64,000 nucleotides of DNA, taken from positions 1 through 64,000 of the forward strand of contig SDNP01000004.1 of NCBI GenBank assembly GCA_004524445.1. The letters are read 5' to 3'. The notes below the pieces were generated by a model. The model had not been told where the DNA came from and made no database searches. It saw only the letters and a list, made by a program, of their open reading frames with translations. Shown piece by piece: positions 25,710 to 35,385 of this stretch. The position numbers and the translations under genes were made by a program. The stretch's first letter is position 1; every line of letters begins with the position of its first letter. The stretch comes from Candidatus Thorarchaeota archaeon (GTDB lineage Archaea > Asgardarchaeota > Thorarchaeia > Thorarchaeales > Thorarchaeaceae).

Positions 25710-26561
25710 ATGCTTTCAATTAAAGAAGTGGCTCAGAAGTGTCGAGATGAGGATTTCTCCGTGATATGTGTTGATGCATACAAAGCCCTCAAACATGGAA
25801 ATGAAGGGATTGAAAACGAGAGCACAGATGCATTTCCTTGGCTATCTGAGGCGGCCGAATATTTTCTGACATTGGCGGAGTACGATAATGCGATTAATTC
25901 CCTAACCAAGGCAATCGATCTGGCAATTTCATTCAACTTGATTGGGAAGGCGTATTCATTCTTCACCAAGGCAAGGAACATTTATGAAACAGGAATCAAT
26001 GAGGGCGCGAATTCGGTCTCGGATGCTGAAAAGACGCGACTCAAAGCATCAGGACTCAATATTATAGAGGCCGCCAAGACCAGTGAGGAAGTAAATGCAT
26101 TAGCGGACATGCAGGCGGAATTAAAGGCCAGCATACTAGGCGGGGTTTCGCTCAAGAAAGCAGAAAAGGATGAGAACAAGGGAATAGTGATTAGTCACGG
26201 AGATGCGCTCTATAAGAAAAAATCAAAAGAGTACAAAGAGAGCACGCAAAAATTCATTGACTCAGGTATACCGAAGAGCGCAGTGGTGTTTGCCTGTATG
26301 GGCGCACTTGCAGACCTCATGTTGAACAAACCAAAGGAAGGCCTCGCCTACCTTACAGAAATCGCAGAGAAGAACCGACAGGCGTTCCAATACCACCCCT
26401 GTTTTGAATGGACGAAACTCATCTTCCGAATAGCAATTCAAAATGATAAGGAGTCCATTGTTAGAGCTAGGAAGGAGTTTCTACAGATACCATTTAGTTA
26501 CAGAGATGATAGAGAATTTGCTCGAAGGGTCATGGAATCAGTCGCAGCTAGAATCAACTAA
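25710..26561 (+). CDS. TPR-like helical repeat protein
   Basis: 283 residues, all helical. Residues ~50-100 contain tandem TPR-like helices (EYFLTLAEYDNAINSLTKAIDLA, GKAYSFFTKARNIYET), and a second set lies at ~155-280. The overall arrangement is reminiscent of alpha-SNAP-type solenoids, but no specific residue proves this. No membrane segment. The last four bases overlap the end of the RNA methyltransferase gene on the other strand. Confidence 0.65.
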   Translation: MLSIKEVAQKCRDEDFSVICVDAYKALKHGNEGIENESTDAFPWLSEAAEYFLTLAEYDNAINSLTKAIDLAISFNLIGKAYSFFTKARNIYETGINEGANSVSDAEKTRLKASGLNIIEAAKTSEEVNALADMQAELKASILGGVSLKKAEKDENKGIVISHGDALYKKKSKEYKESTQKFIDSGIPKSAVVFACMGALADLMLNKPKEGLAYLTEIAEKNRQAFQYHPCFEWTKLIFRIAIQNDKESIVRARKEFLQIPFSYRDDREFARRVMESVAARIN

Positions 26562-27934
26562 AGAATTCGAAATTTTGCTACGAAAAACCCATTTGTTTTA
26601 TGGAGATGAGGGAAGAATCTTCTGACTTTCTTAGAGCAGTTGAATCCAGAATAGCCCTGCCCCGGAATATCTTCTATGTCTACTAGCTCAATATCGAATC
26701 TCTCGAGAACTGAGTCGATTTGGCTCTCGCCCTCGTGGGGCAACATAGAACAGGTTGAATAGACAACTTCAGTTTCAGGGTAATCTGAGTAAGAACTGAT
26801 CACGGCCTCGAGTAATTTACTCTGGATTGTCATCAGCGAAAATAGCCAGCTCTTATTTAATCTCCACTTGTACGATGGATGGCTTTGAAGCATTCCTGTA
26901 GATGTACAAGGTGCATCAATCAGGATTTTATTTGCGCCAGTGATTGGGCATTCTATCGCATCTCCTAGCAGCCAAGCAACAGAAGAACAACCCCATGATT
27001 TTAGTCGTTTCATGCTACCTTTGAGGCGATTACGATTGATATCGCTAGCAATCAGCTTGCCTTCATTTTCCATTTTTTCACAGATATACTGGGTCTTCAT
27101 TCCTGGTGCAGCACATGCGTCCCAAACAATATGCTCTGATTTTGGGCCAAGAATATCCACGGCTATTACGCTAGCTTTGTCATGTATAAGAACAGCCCCA
27201 TTTCTGAATTCTTTAGTCTGTATCAAATCTGCGAGACCTTCTCTCACAATGAAGAGGTTTTGAACCTCAGGGTCCGGTGCTAATGATACGCCCTTCGAAA
27301 TCAAATTCGAAATCGATAGAGTACCTATTTCTGACATCGTATTTGGTCTTAGATAAGTAATTGGCGGAGTCTGGTTTTCCTTCATTAATTCGATTACTTC
27401 ATCTTCATTCATGTGTTCCAACAATGTTTCGATAATAAATGTCGGATGTGAATAGAGGATGCTGAGTTTTTCAATCTCTGACAAGGATTCGATTGATTGA
27501 TCGAGATCAATTGCTGCTGCTGTCTGCAAAACGGAACGGAGTTTCGTTCTCCACTTCAGGTAGTGCGACCCCAGTGTCATTAAAGGTTCATTCAACCATC
27601 GATTCTCAAAAAGAGCCAATCTCAGACGAATTTGATCTTCGACGTCGAGTTTCCCGAATGAAAGAGTTGGATCTCCTCTTGTCAAGAGATAGTCAATAGT
27701 ATTCTTGTGTCTAATAACACTGATTACCAAATATTGGACCTGACGCTTGACAGCAGCGTCATCATGAGATTCTTGAAGATACATCCTAAGCATATGACGA
27801 AGGGATGCCTTTGTGTCTGCATATTTGACTATGACTTCAACTGCCCGAGCCCTTGCCAATCGGGTGATTTCATCTTGGTTCAAGGACAGTATGATTCGCT
27901 CCTTACTCTCAAATCTCAATGTTTGGGCCGACAT
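26558..27934 (-). CDS. NusB-Sun type RNA m5C methyltransferase
   Basis: 458 residues. Residues ~25-150 resemble the NusB-like N-terminal domain of bacterial RsmB/Sun. The methyltransferase domain has motif I DACAAPGMKT (~268), motif IV DAPCTSTG and motif VI YSTCSMLPHEGE; the two cysteines in PCT and TCS are the release and catalytic residues of NSUN-type enzymes. It should methylate cytosine-5 in rRNA or tRNA using S-adenosylmethionine. It overlaps the upstream aldehyde dehydrogenase gene by 26 bases, which implies co-transcription. Confidence 0.88.
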   Translation of the reverse strand: MSAQTLRFESKERIILSLNQDEITRLARARAVEVIVKYADTKASLRHMLRMYLQESHDDAAVKRQVQYLVISVIRHKNTIDYLLTRGDPTLSFGKLDVEDQIRLRLALFENRWLNEPLMTLGSHYLKWRTKLRSVLQTAAAIDLDQSIESLSEIEKLSILYSHPTFIIETLLEHMNEDEVIELMKENQTPPITYLRPNTMSEIGTLSISNLISKGVSLAPDPEVQNLFIVREGLADLIQTKEFRNGAVLIHDKASVIAVDILGPKSEHIVWDACAAPGMKTQYICEKMENEGKLIASDINRNRLKGSMKRLKSWGCSSVAWLLGDAIECPITGANKILIDAPCTSTGMLQSHPSYKWRLNKSWLFSLMTIQSKLLEAVISSYSDYPETEVVYSTCSMLPHEGESQIDSVLERFDIELVDIEDIPGQGYSGFNCSKKVRRFFPHLHKTNGFFVAKFRIL

Positions 27935-29573
27935 GAATATATTTCATACGTGTCAGCATTTCTTGGAAGTATTTTGCTCCGATGATACCAGAGTCCTTGT
28001 AGCCACCAAGATGCGGCATATGAGGATCAAAATAGAGATGGTCCTGCCCAATGCTCACTCCAGCTGCTTTGATTTCTTTGGACCATTTCATTCGTATTTT
28101 GGGGTCATCTGTGAAAATCGATGACCGAAGCCCAAATCGGGATGAGTTTGCAATTGCAAGAGCTTCATCAACGCTTGAAACACTCATGACTGGCAATGCG
28201 GGCGCAAAGACTTCCTCCCTAACAACACGCATATCCTGAGAGATATTCGTCAATACAGTGGGCTTGTAGAACAGACCAGCGGGATCGCGATTGCCCAGAT
28301 AATCCATGCGGTACCCTCCAGTTTCTATTTTGGCCCCTTTTGCTACCGCGTCATTCATCTGGTCTACCAAAAGATAGAGAGCAGTCACACCCACCGGGGG
28401 TAAGGTGACTTCAGGGTTGGATGGTCGCCCAGCTTTTAGTTTCTCTGCCTCCTCAACAATTAGTTGCACGAGGTCGTCATGAAGGTTATCCTGAACCAAT
28501 AGACGTTTTACCGCCATGCATGCCTGACCGCTACCCAGGTATCTTCCCTTAACAATCATCTTTGCAGCAAAATCCAAATCAACATCACTTCCCCAAACCA
28601 GCGAGGCATCGCTGCCGGCTAGTTCGGGAGCCATCTGAATTCTTAGGGACACAGCATTGGACCATAGCTCGGTGCCGGTTTCACTATCACCATACCACAC
28701 GATTGCACCAACTCGCGGGTCCTTCATGAATCTAGTCATGAGCTTCTTGCCGCCGCCGGTCAATACCTGGACCATCGACCGTGGAAGGTCCATTTCCTGG
28801 AACTTCTCAGTGAATATTCGACCAAGCAGAATCGTGCTCAGTGGAACTTTGCTTGGAGGCTTCAGAATGGTAGCATTTCCTGCGAGTATAGATGAGGTTA
28901 TACTAAGAATTCCCAAAGCAAGTGGGGAATTGTATGGCGTGAAAAGACAAGCTATGCCGTAGGGTTCACGAAAACGGAGATTTCGACCTCCATCTCGTCC
29001 TGGTTTTTCAATGACATCAAGGCTCTGACCCCAGATCTCAAACGTTTCCCGTTCCAGATACTCTGTGAACATATCCCATGTCCAGTTGAACGTTCCAATA
29101 GGAACTCCCTCTTTTACTGAAACATCACGGACCTCTTCATATCGGTCTTTTACAGCCAGGCCAGCTTCGTACAGAGCATCAACGCGCTCATCCAGTGTAA
29201 CCCCCATGCCCTCCTCTCGAAGTGGATTAAAGAGGGTTTTGTAGTCGCGTACGCCGGCTTGGAGAGCAGCATTGATATCGGATTCTCTGGCTATGGACAC
29301 CTTTGCATAGATTACATCATCAAGCTCATCATTGGAATAGTTTGGAACTCCGTGATGTCGTCTATAGTCACGCAAGTACCTCATCTGTGCATTGCTTTCG
29401 GGAATGAGCCGAGGAGCCCGTTTGAAAAAAAGCCGCTGAACAGCTGTTGCCTCTCTCATTTGGAGGGCAATTGCTAACCCCGGGTCCTGGACGATTCTAT
29501 CCATGTCAGGAAAGACAGCATATTGACCTGTATCGATTTCATTACCATCAACAAGTATTGGATAGACTTCCAT
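27909..29573 (-). CDS. Aldehyde dehydrogenase superfamily enzyme
   Basis: 554 residues from the ATG at 29573, preceded by GAGGT seven bases upstream. The open frame to 29777 adds 68 hydrophobic, atypical residues and is rejected. Family motifs: EPYGIACLFTPYNSPLAL (the proline-asparagine cofactor loop), APELAGSDASLVW (general base glutamate), GSGQACMAVKR (catalytic cysteine), and EEVFAPALPVM near the end. About 90 extra residues precede the usual ALDH start. The substrate is unknown; it may be a CoA- or NAD(P)-dependent enzyme. Confidence 0.88.
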   Translation of the reverse strand: MEVYPILVDGNEIDTGQYAVFPDMDRIVQDPGLAIALQMREATAVQRLFFKRAPRLIPESNAQMRYLRDYRRHHGVPNYSNDELDDVIYAKVSIARESDINAALQAGVRDYKTLFNPLREEGMGVTLDERVDALYEAGLAVKDRYEEVRDVSVKEGVPIGTFNWTWDMFTEYLERETFEIWGQSLDVIEKPGRDGGRNLRFREPYGIACLFTPYNSPLALGILSITSSILAGNATILKPPSKVPLSTILLGRIFTEKFQEMDLPRSMVQVLTGGGKKLMTRFMKDPRVGAIVWYGDSETGTELWSNAVSLRIQMAPELAGSDASLVWGSDVDLDFAAKMIVKGRYLGSGQACMAVKRLLVQDNLHDDLVQLIVEEAEKLKAGRPSNPEVTLPPVGVTALYLLVDQMNDAVAKGAKIETGGYRMDYLGNRDPAGLFYKPTVLTNISQDMRVVREEVFAPALPVMSVSSVDEALAIANSSRFGLRSSIFTDDPKIRMKWSKEIKAAGVSIGQDHLYFDPHMPHLGGYKDSGIIGAKYFQEMLTRMKYIHVGPNIEI

Positions 29574-29884
29574 GAGGATACCTCGATTCTCTCTAGAGAA
29601 ACCAACGAGCATGACTCGTACTAATAGTTTTTCCGATAAAAAAAGAGTCAACAATTGAGGGGTCTTGATGCCCAAAATGCGATACAAGAGAAAAAACTCG
29701 AGATATACCAAGAAAAGGATTCGCTCATGCCTGTATTCTATTTCTGCTATTCTGCACCTCGAACAGATAAAGTGCAACTCTTGTCATTAGTGAGAGTTCA
29801 CTTAAGCAGACATAGTCTAAAGACTGGAAACTACTAGAATATCCAAAAGAATAGGGGTTCATCATAAGAGGTTTGTCAAAGTAC

Positions 29885-30382
29885 TCACTCAAGCTCTCGC
29901 TTGTACAGTTGTACAGGCATGCCCTTTTCTTGTTCATATGGCTCTCCCCACGGTTCGAAACCATATTTCTCCATCAGACGCTCTCCAACATCTTGCCCAA
30001 CAAGAATGTTGCAGTAGTTGCGTTCGCATCCATGGTTTCTAGCATATTTGGCAAATTGCTCATACATTGCTGAAGCCAATCCACTCCCACGACACCGTGG
30101 ATGAACAGTCTGATGCTCACCAAACAAGCCCTTCTCAGTGATTTTCGCCTTATAGACTCCCACTATTTCGCCCTCTAGTCTGGCTCCAAAATAGTGATAG
30201 CCCTCTCGCATATCCTCCTTGATCTGTCTGGGGCTATACATTCTCTTCTCTCGCCAGCTTTCTGGGTATTCCTTGGCGTGAGGCCAGACCTCTTTCATGA
30301 GCTCTGAAATCTCCTCTGCATCGTCTTCATCGAATTCGATTATGCGGATTTTTTCGCTAGGAAATTCAGACATTAGATTCAC
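29885..30382 (-). CDS. GNAT family N-acetyltransferase
   Basis: 165 residues. Motif A of the GNAT fold is clear: QTVHPRCRGSGLASAMYEQF, with the R/Q-x-x-G-x-G/A acetyl-CoA loop. YGFEPWGE near the end is the usual motif B finish. Substrate unknown. It follows the radical SAM gene on the same strand with a 52-base gap and may be in the same unit. Confidence 0.85.
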   Translation of the reverse strand: MNLMSEFPSEKIRIIEFDEDDAEEISELMKEVWPHAKEYPESWREKRMYSPRQIKEDMREGYHYFGARLEGEIVGVYKAKITEKGLFGEHQTVHPRCRGSGLASAMYEQFAKYARNHGCERNYCNILVGQDVGERLMEKYGFEPWGEPYEQEKGMPVQLYKRELE

Positions 30383-30434
30383 AAAGGAATTTGCGGGTAG
30401 TACACATAAATCTCTGGCTATCGGTCTTGAGGGG

Positions 30435-31553
30435 CTATCGAGTCACAGATTGCGCCCAGTCATAGGCTTCTTGGATGGGTGTGCAAGCCCCACATTTTGA
30501 ACAACCGGCACTTACTGCGTTTGGATTAAGATTGTTCTCCAAAAGAATTTTACCAGCGATTTTATAGAATGCAATTGATGCTCCAAGTTCTCCAACATAA
30601 GACGGAATGAAACTGGGAAGTTTGCTTCCTGGAGCGGGTCGTATTGGTGCGACTATCGTAGTAACTCCCATCTCTGCTAAATGGCGAATATATCTCAATG
30701 TTTCATCCGTTCGCTCCCCCAGTCCGTGAAGCAAGAAAGTGCTGACCTCACCTCTACCGAATATCTCGACCGCTTTCCGCCAAATTCGCTCATATTCTTC
30801 AACACTGGCGTAATCATATTTGCCAGGACAGACTCTCTGACGTATGTTATCATCTGCAGTCTCTAGATGTATGCCAACTGAGTTGACCCCAGCTTCGTTC
30901 AATTCATTCAGTACAGAAATTTCTGCAGGGGGCTCAAGCTGAACAGCTATCGGAAGAGTTGACACCTTTCGGATTTCTCTGGAAATAGCAGCTAGTCGCT
31001 TTCCTCCAGCATCAGAACCCTCGGGTGTCCCCGTGGTCAAGAGAATGTGTTCAATTAGACCCTCATTCTCTCCTGCAAGAACAACTTCTGCGACCTGTGT
31101 CGGTTCCTTTTCCAAGATCGTATTTTCCATTTGAAGAGATGTTGGAATTGTGCAGAATTTACACTGTGTTCCATGGGACCAATATCTGCATTTTTGATAA
31201 ACGGTAGTTGCCAAACATGTGCTGCCATGAAGCAAGGCAATCTTCCAATATGGAATTCCTTCATCTACCTCAAGATCATAGAAGGAGGGCCTGCTCACTT
31301 CCTGCAGCTCAATTTCGGAATCATATAGCCATAATCCTTCATCATTCAGGGGCGCTAATGAAGCGGAACCGAATTGCTCGGCTGTTTCGCCTCTTCGGAT
31401 AGGAATACCACAGGGTTTTCCATTTGGCAATATGAAGTATCTAGCACCGACAGGTCCTGCGCCACCTTTCCGGACACTATCATAGCCCTCGGGCAAGGTG
31501 GCACCCTGAGTGAGAAGTCGAACTTTGAGTCTAAGGATTCCTTCTGGGTCCAT
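30435..31553 (-). CDS. Radical SAM protein, MSMEG_0568-like
   Basis: 372 residues. The iron-sulfur site reads CRYWSHGTQCKFC (C122, C131, C134), a CX8CX2C spacing instead of the usual CX3CX2C. This wide spacing and the N-terminal region recall the MSMEG_0568 family, found with nitrilase and N-acetyltransferase genes in bacteria; here a GNAT gene does follow, but no nitrilase is seen. A second cluster, AGCSKCGACTP near the C-terminus, could bind an auxiliary centre. The TTGTPEGSD and GIHLETAD segments fit the TIM-barrel. The reaction is unknown. Confidence 0.75.
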   Translation of the reverse strand: MDPEGILRLKVRLLTQGATLPEGYDSVRKGGAGPVGARYFILPNGKPCGIPIRRGETAEQFGSASLAPLNDEGLWLYDSEIELQEVSRPSFYDLEVDEGIPYWKIALLHGSTCLATTVYQKCRYWSHGTQCKFCTIPTSLQMENTILEKEPTQVAEVVLAGENEGLIEHILLTTGTPEGSDAGGKRLAAISREIRKVSTLPIAVQLEPPAEISVLNELNEAGVNSVGIHLETADDNIRQRVCPGKYDYASVEEYERIWRKAVEIFGRGEVSTFLLHGLGERTDETLRYIRHLAEMGVTTIVAPIRPAPGSKLPSFIPSYVGELGASIAFYKIAGKILLENNLNPNAVSAGCSKCGACTPIQEAYDWAQSVTR

Positions 31554-31585
31554 TTTCCTATACCGCTTTGCATGATACTTTCTGC

Positions 31586-32704
31586 TTACGCACTCTTAAA
31601 CTCACGGCTACGGGCGAATTCTACAAGCTCTGATAGATCCAAAACTTCGAGATCATAGTCAGCTTCTGCATTCAGCATATTCTTGCAGAATGGACAAGTG
31701 CTGACCAATATTCCAGCACCTGTTTCCTTGGCTTGGCGAATACGCTCCTTTCCAATCTTGTGAGCATAGTCAGGGAAGAGGGTACGCAATCCCGCACCAT
31801 TCCCACAGCACATGGCATTCTCACGAGATTGGTCCATCTCTACAACTTCTTTTCCAGTGACAGTTTCTATAACACTTCTCGGAGCGTCATAAATCTCTGA
31901 GTGGCGTCCCAAGTGGCAAGGATCATGATAAGTCAAATTCGTTTCAAAATCCGTCTTCGGGAGCGAATCCAGTCGATGTTCCAAGAATTCGCTTAGGTGA
32001 ACCACAGGTTTGTTGAGATTGATGCCATAATCTGCATAATCATTGGTTAGGGTTTTATAGCAACCCGGGCAAGTCACAAGAATCTCATCAGCATCTAATG
32101 AATTTAGTAGATCTGCATTGTGCTGTGCAACTCGTTTGGAAGCTTCTTCAAAACCAGTCCTGACCAAAGGTGAGCCGCAACACCATTCATCAGGAGCTAC
32201 TTGAACTGAATAATTCAAATGATGCAAAAGAGAAACGGTTGCTCGGGCAATCTCTTTTTCCCGATATGAGGAAGTACATCCTGCAAAGTAGATGATGTCT
32301 GTTTTCTCTTGTGTTTCAACTCCTAGCCATTGGTTTCTTTCATCGTGATCCTCTCTAAATGGGTTATGATGAGATTCTATTGACTCCCTTAGCGAATTCA
32401 ATCCAGCTGGTTGAAGGTCTCTTGAAACAAGTGATTTTCGCATAGATTCTACAATCTCAGCAATATCTACTCCTGGAAGACACCATGTCAAACATTGACT
32501 ACATTGTAGACATTGATAGAGAACTTCAGCTCCTCGACTATCAATATCCCTTGTTTCTGTATTCTCGTAATGTATGAGAAGCGCCCTTCCATGGGGCGTG
32601 GGTGAGTCAGATCGCCACGCAAAAAATGTGGGACAACGGTGTCGACACATCTTTGGACAACCGGCACAGAGTCGCACTTGTTCTGCGATTTCCTGTGGCT
32701 CCAT
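31586..32704 (-). CDS. CCG-domain Fe-S protein (GlcF/HdrD-like)
   Basis: 372 residues from the ATG at 32704, with GGGAGG eleven bases upstream; the frame continues to 32899 but the extension would lie inside the neighbouring gene. Two ferredoxin-type sites open the protein (CAGCPKMCRHRCP and CLQCSQCLTWCLP), followed by two CCG domains ending in CCGSPL and CCGNGAG. Such proteins pass electrons between a flavin dehydrogenase and a membrane or soluble acceptor. It starts right after the AGPS-like flavoprotein gene, so the two probably work as a pair, as in GlcD-GlcF. Confidence 0.85.
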   Translation of the reverse strand: MEPQEIAEQVRLCAGCPKMCRHRCPTFFAWRSDSPTPHGRALLIHYENTETRDIDSRGAEVLYQCLQCSQCLTWCLPGVDIAEIVESMRKSLVSRDLQPAGLNSLRESIESHHNPFREDHDERNQWLGVETQEKTDIIYFAGCTSSYREKEIARATVSLLHHLNYSVQVAPDEWCCGSPLVRTGFEEASKRVAQHNADLLNSLDADEILVTCPGCYKTLTNDYADYGINLNKPVVHLSEFLEHRLDSLPKTDFETNLTYHDPCHLGRHSEIYDAPRSVIETVTGKEVVEMDQSRENAMCCGNGAGLRTLFPDYAHKIGKERIRQAKETGAGILVSTCPFCKNMLNAEADYDLEVLDLSELVEFARSREFKSA

Positions 32705-32706
32705 GA

Positions 32707-34131
32707 CTATTTGCCTCCCATACCAAGCTTTCCTGGGTTCATAATCCCATTCGGGTCGATTACTTGTTTTATCGCCCTTAGCGTTTGAAAAGCTGAACCT
32801 AATTGGTCCTCTGTATAAGTACTCCTGACGAGACCCACTCCATGTTGATGACTCATCGTGCCGCCCTCTCTTAGGCAAGCTGCAATTCCATCGTCCCATA
32901 TTTTTCTATATGTTTCCCAAGCGGCGTCAGCATCTGGTTGAGAAGTGAAAAAAATCATGTAGATGGACCCTCCGTTCTGATACATATGCGAAAAATGTGA
33001 CATGACAATTGCATCATGAGCCTCCATGGCTTCCTTCATTGCATGATAGACGTTCTCCAGTTTATCATATGTGGCCACAATATCTATAGTGTCACCAATG
33101 GCATACCCAGCTGTGGTAAACTTGGTAGGATAGTACATATCGTAACGATGTTGCCACCATCGCCTTGCAGGAGCCGCGCCATAATCTGTTCCTCCATTTG
33201 CCAGACAAATATTGGTGCACATCATCTCATCGACTTCCACCTGCTCGCGTGTTCCGTCAAATGCCAGTAGTAGCATGCAATCCCCCTCGGGGACATCAAA
33301 ATGGACACTCATTGACATTGCTGTGTCTTCTGGGTCGTAGAGTCTTACTACCGATGGTTTGATTCCCCTGCGGAATATTTGCTGTATTGCATGAAGACCC
33401 GTATGAACATCAGCGAAGACGAAGCTTCTGAATCTTCGCTCTTCAGGCATGGGAAACAATCGGAGTGTAGCCTCCGTAATTATTCCCAATGCGCCTTCTG
33501 AGCCTATGAATAGCTGTTTCAAATCAGGACCAACTGAATGTCTTGGAACAGCCTCCAGATTCACGATGCTACCATCGGGCAAGACCACTTGGAGGCCAAG
33601 ACAAAGGTCCTCAATCTTGCCATATAGAGAAGACATTGAACCACCTGAACGTGTGCCAATGAAACCGCCGACATTGGAGGCACGGAGGGAAGTAGGTGTG
33701 TGTCCAGTTATGTAACCTGCTTTGTTCACATATTCCTCTAAGTCGATACCTACGACACCAGCCTCTACCCGGACGAGCATCGATTCATGATCGATGCCAT
33801 GAACCTTGTTCATTCTTTTCATGTCAACCTGTACACCGCCATAAATCGGTAGGGTTCCTCCGCAGCTTCCTGCACCACCACCAACAGGGGTCACAGGGAC
33901 CTTCATCTCATTACAGATTCTCAAAATCTCTGACACTTCCTCAGCAGATTTGGGAAATACGATGATATCAGCAATAGGAAGTCTTTCGCCGGCCCGAATT
34001 CTGGCTGCACTCAAGGGGAAGGCATCATGCGCATTGAGAATACCGTCTGTTTCTTGCATGGTAACATGGTCAGGACCAACTACTTCTTTCAATGCATCGT
34101 GCAGCTTGTCTTTCTTCTTTTTTTCCAGCAT
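32707..34131 (-). CDS. FAD-binding oxidase of the alkylglycerone-phosphate synthase/GlcD type
   Basis: 474 residues. The FAD-binding PCMH domain shows VTPVGGGAGSCGG (~80), GHTPTSLRASNVGGFIGTRSGG and YGKIEDLCLGLQVVLPDGS. The C-terminal MSHQHGVGLVRSTY is characteristic of alkylglycerone-phosphate synthase, more than of D-lactate or glycolate oxidase. In eukaryotes that enzyme swaps acyl for alkyl on dihydroxyacetone phosphate; many prokaryotic relatives instead oxidise hydroxy acids. It lies between two CCG Fe-S proteins in the Glp operon, with a six-base gap to GlpC. Whether it makes ether lipid or oxidises a substrate cannot be told from sequence. Confidence 0.8.
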   Translation of the reverse strand: MLEKKKKDKLHDALKEVVGPDHVTMQETDGILNAHDAFPLSAARIRAGERLPIADIIVFPKSAEEVSEILRICNEMKVPVTPVGGGAGSCGGTLPIYGGVQVDMKRMNKVHGIDHESMLVRVEAGVVGIDLEEYVNKAGYITGHTPTSLRASNVGGFIGTRSGGSMSSLYGKIEDLCLGLQVVLPDGSIVNLEAVPRHSVGPDLKQLFIGSEGALGIITEATLRLFPMPEERRFRSFVFADVHTGLHAIQQIFRRGIKPSVVRLYDPEDTAMSMSVHFDVPEGDCMLLLAFDGTREQVEVDEMMCTNICLANGGTDYGAAPARRWWQHRYDMYYPTKFTTAGYAIGDTIDIVATYDKLENVYHAMKEAMEAHDAIVMSHFSHMYQNGGSIYMIFFTSQPDADAAWETYRKIWDDGIAACLREGGTMSHQHGVGLVRSTYTEDQLGSAFQTLRAIKQVIDPNGIMNPGKLGMGGK

Positions 34132-34137
34132 AGTAAC

Positions 34138-35385
34138 TCAGTCCTCCTTCTCAGCAAGCCTTCTAGCAATGAACACACTGAGATCTTCAACATCGATATC
34201 AATACCATTTCTGAACAGATTATCCTCAATTTGTGCGGTGCATAATGGGCACGGAGTAACGACTCTTTTTCCTTCAGTACCTGAGATTGCGCGAACATTC
34301 TCATCAACGACTCTCTTAGCCACATCAGGCGAATGTCTGGCAACTAGCCCACCGCCTCCGCAGCAAGAGTCATGTGCGCTTTCTTCATCAACCCTAACGC
34401 CATCCATTATTTCGAGAATATCCAGCGCGTAGCGCATTACTTGGCGAGATGTATGTCGTATAAGATGACATGGGTCGTGGACAGTCACAACAATCTCTTC
34501 TGGTTGCTTCTGCTGGCGTACTGCATCTTTAATCCGGTCTAATCCAATTTCTTCCACCAAGTACTCCAACATATGATAGGTGGGTAGTTGCCATCCATGA
34601 CTATTAACAACACTAGTTAGATTAGAGGTACAACCAGCACAGGTGGTCACAACCGCCTGCACACCCAATGAATCAATCTTTTCCTTTAGTAACTTTGCAA
34701 GAATTTCAGCCTGCTCATGGTCACCAATCAACCTTGATGGCATTCCGCAACAGCTCAATTCTTCGAGGAGAGTATAATCAACATCAAAATACTCCAAAAT
34801 TATCTTCCCCGCCTCTCTGACCTCCTGTGCCCGCTCTTCAGCTTGACAACCCGGGTAGAATAGAACTTTGGCATCCTTCTTAATTCGTTCCTTGTAAAAG
34901 GGTAAGTTTAGGCGTTCCAATCGCATATCCCGACTGGCATTCTTATCCTCAATGTCCTCCCACGGTTCAAATGCAAGATTGTGCTCGTGAATAATTGCAT
35001 TCTGAGCATGCAACGCATCAGGAACCAAATCCGGCCGTTGCGTAAATATACGTGCACGGATGATATTCACAATTTCTGGGATGTCGACATTGTTGGGACA
35101 TACTTCTCGGCAAGTCCCACAGCCAGTGCAAAGGTAGACGTGGTCACCAGTGCACCAGAATTCGGGAGGAGTTCGACTGAATTCAACTGCAATACTCCTC
35201 GGACCTGCAAAGCGATCAACTCCAACTGCAGAAACAACTGGGCAATGATTGATACATAGACCGCAATTGATACACTGCTCGATGCTATGGATGGTTTCCA
35301 GTTCGGAGGGCTCGTAGGGTTGAATGCCCTCCTCCTTCAGGGTATTCTTGACGAATTCGTATGATTCTTCTTCGCTCATTTTCAT
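34138..35385 (-). CDS. glpC: GlpC-like iron-sulfur subunit of glycerol-3-phosphate dehydrogenase
   Basis: 415 residues. Two 4Fe-4S sites (CINCGLCINHCP and CTGCGTCREVCP) are followed by two CCG domains; the second ends HDSCCGGGGLVAR. This is the GlpC layout: it takes electrons from the GlpA/GlpB flavoprotein and passes them to the membrane pool. Its start overlaps the end of GlpB by four bases, so translation is likely coupled. An HdrD-like role is the main alternative. Confidence 0.82.
   Translation of the reverse strand: MKMSEEESYEFVKNTLKEEGIQPYEPSELETIHSIEQCINCGLCINHCPVVSAVGVDRFAGPRSIAVEFSRTPPEFWCTGDHVYLCTGCGTCREVCPNNVDIPEIVNIIRARIFTQRPDLVPDALHAQNAIIHEHNLAFEPWEDIEDKNASRDMRLERLNLPFYKERIKKDAKVLFYPGCQAEERAQEVREAGKIILEYFDVDYTLLEELSCCGMPSRLIGDHEQAEILAKLLKEKIDSLGVQAVVTTCAGCTSNLTSVVNSHGWQLPTYHMLEYLVEEIGLDRIKDAVRQQKQPEEIVVTVHDPCHLIRHTSRQVMRYALDILEIMDGVRVDEESAHDSCCGGGGLVARHSPDVAKRVVDENVRAISGTEGKRVVTPCPLCTAQIEDNLFRNGIDIDVEDLSVFIARRLAEKED

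Noticed and set aside
25639..25764. 41-codon ATG frame overlapping the start of the TPR-like gene
   Set aside because: Out of frame with the gene at 25710, no ribosome site and no protein-like motif; most likely chance.
29574..29777. 68-residue N-terminal extension of the aldehyde dehydrogenase
   Set aside because: Cysteine- and hydrophobic-rich run unlike ALDH; a better start with GAGGT lies at 29573.
32705..32899. 65-residue extension of the CCG Fe-S protein
   Set aside because: Lies inside the neighbouring flavoprotein gene; GGGAGG points to the ATG at 32704.
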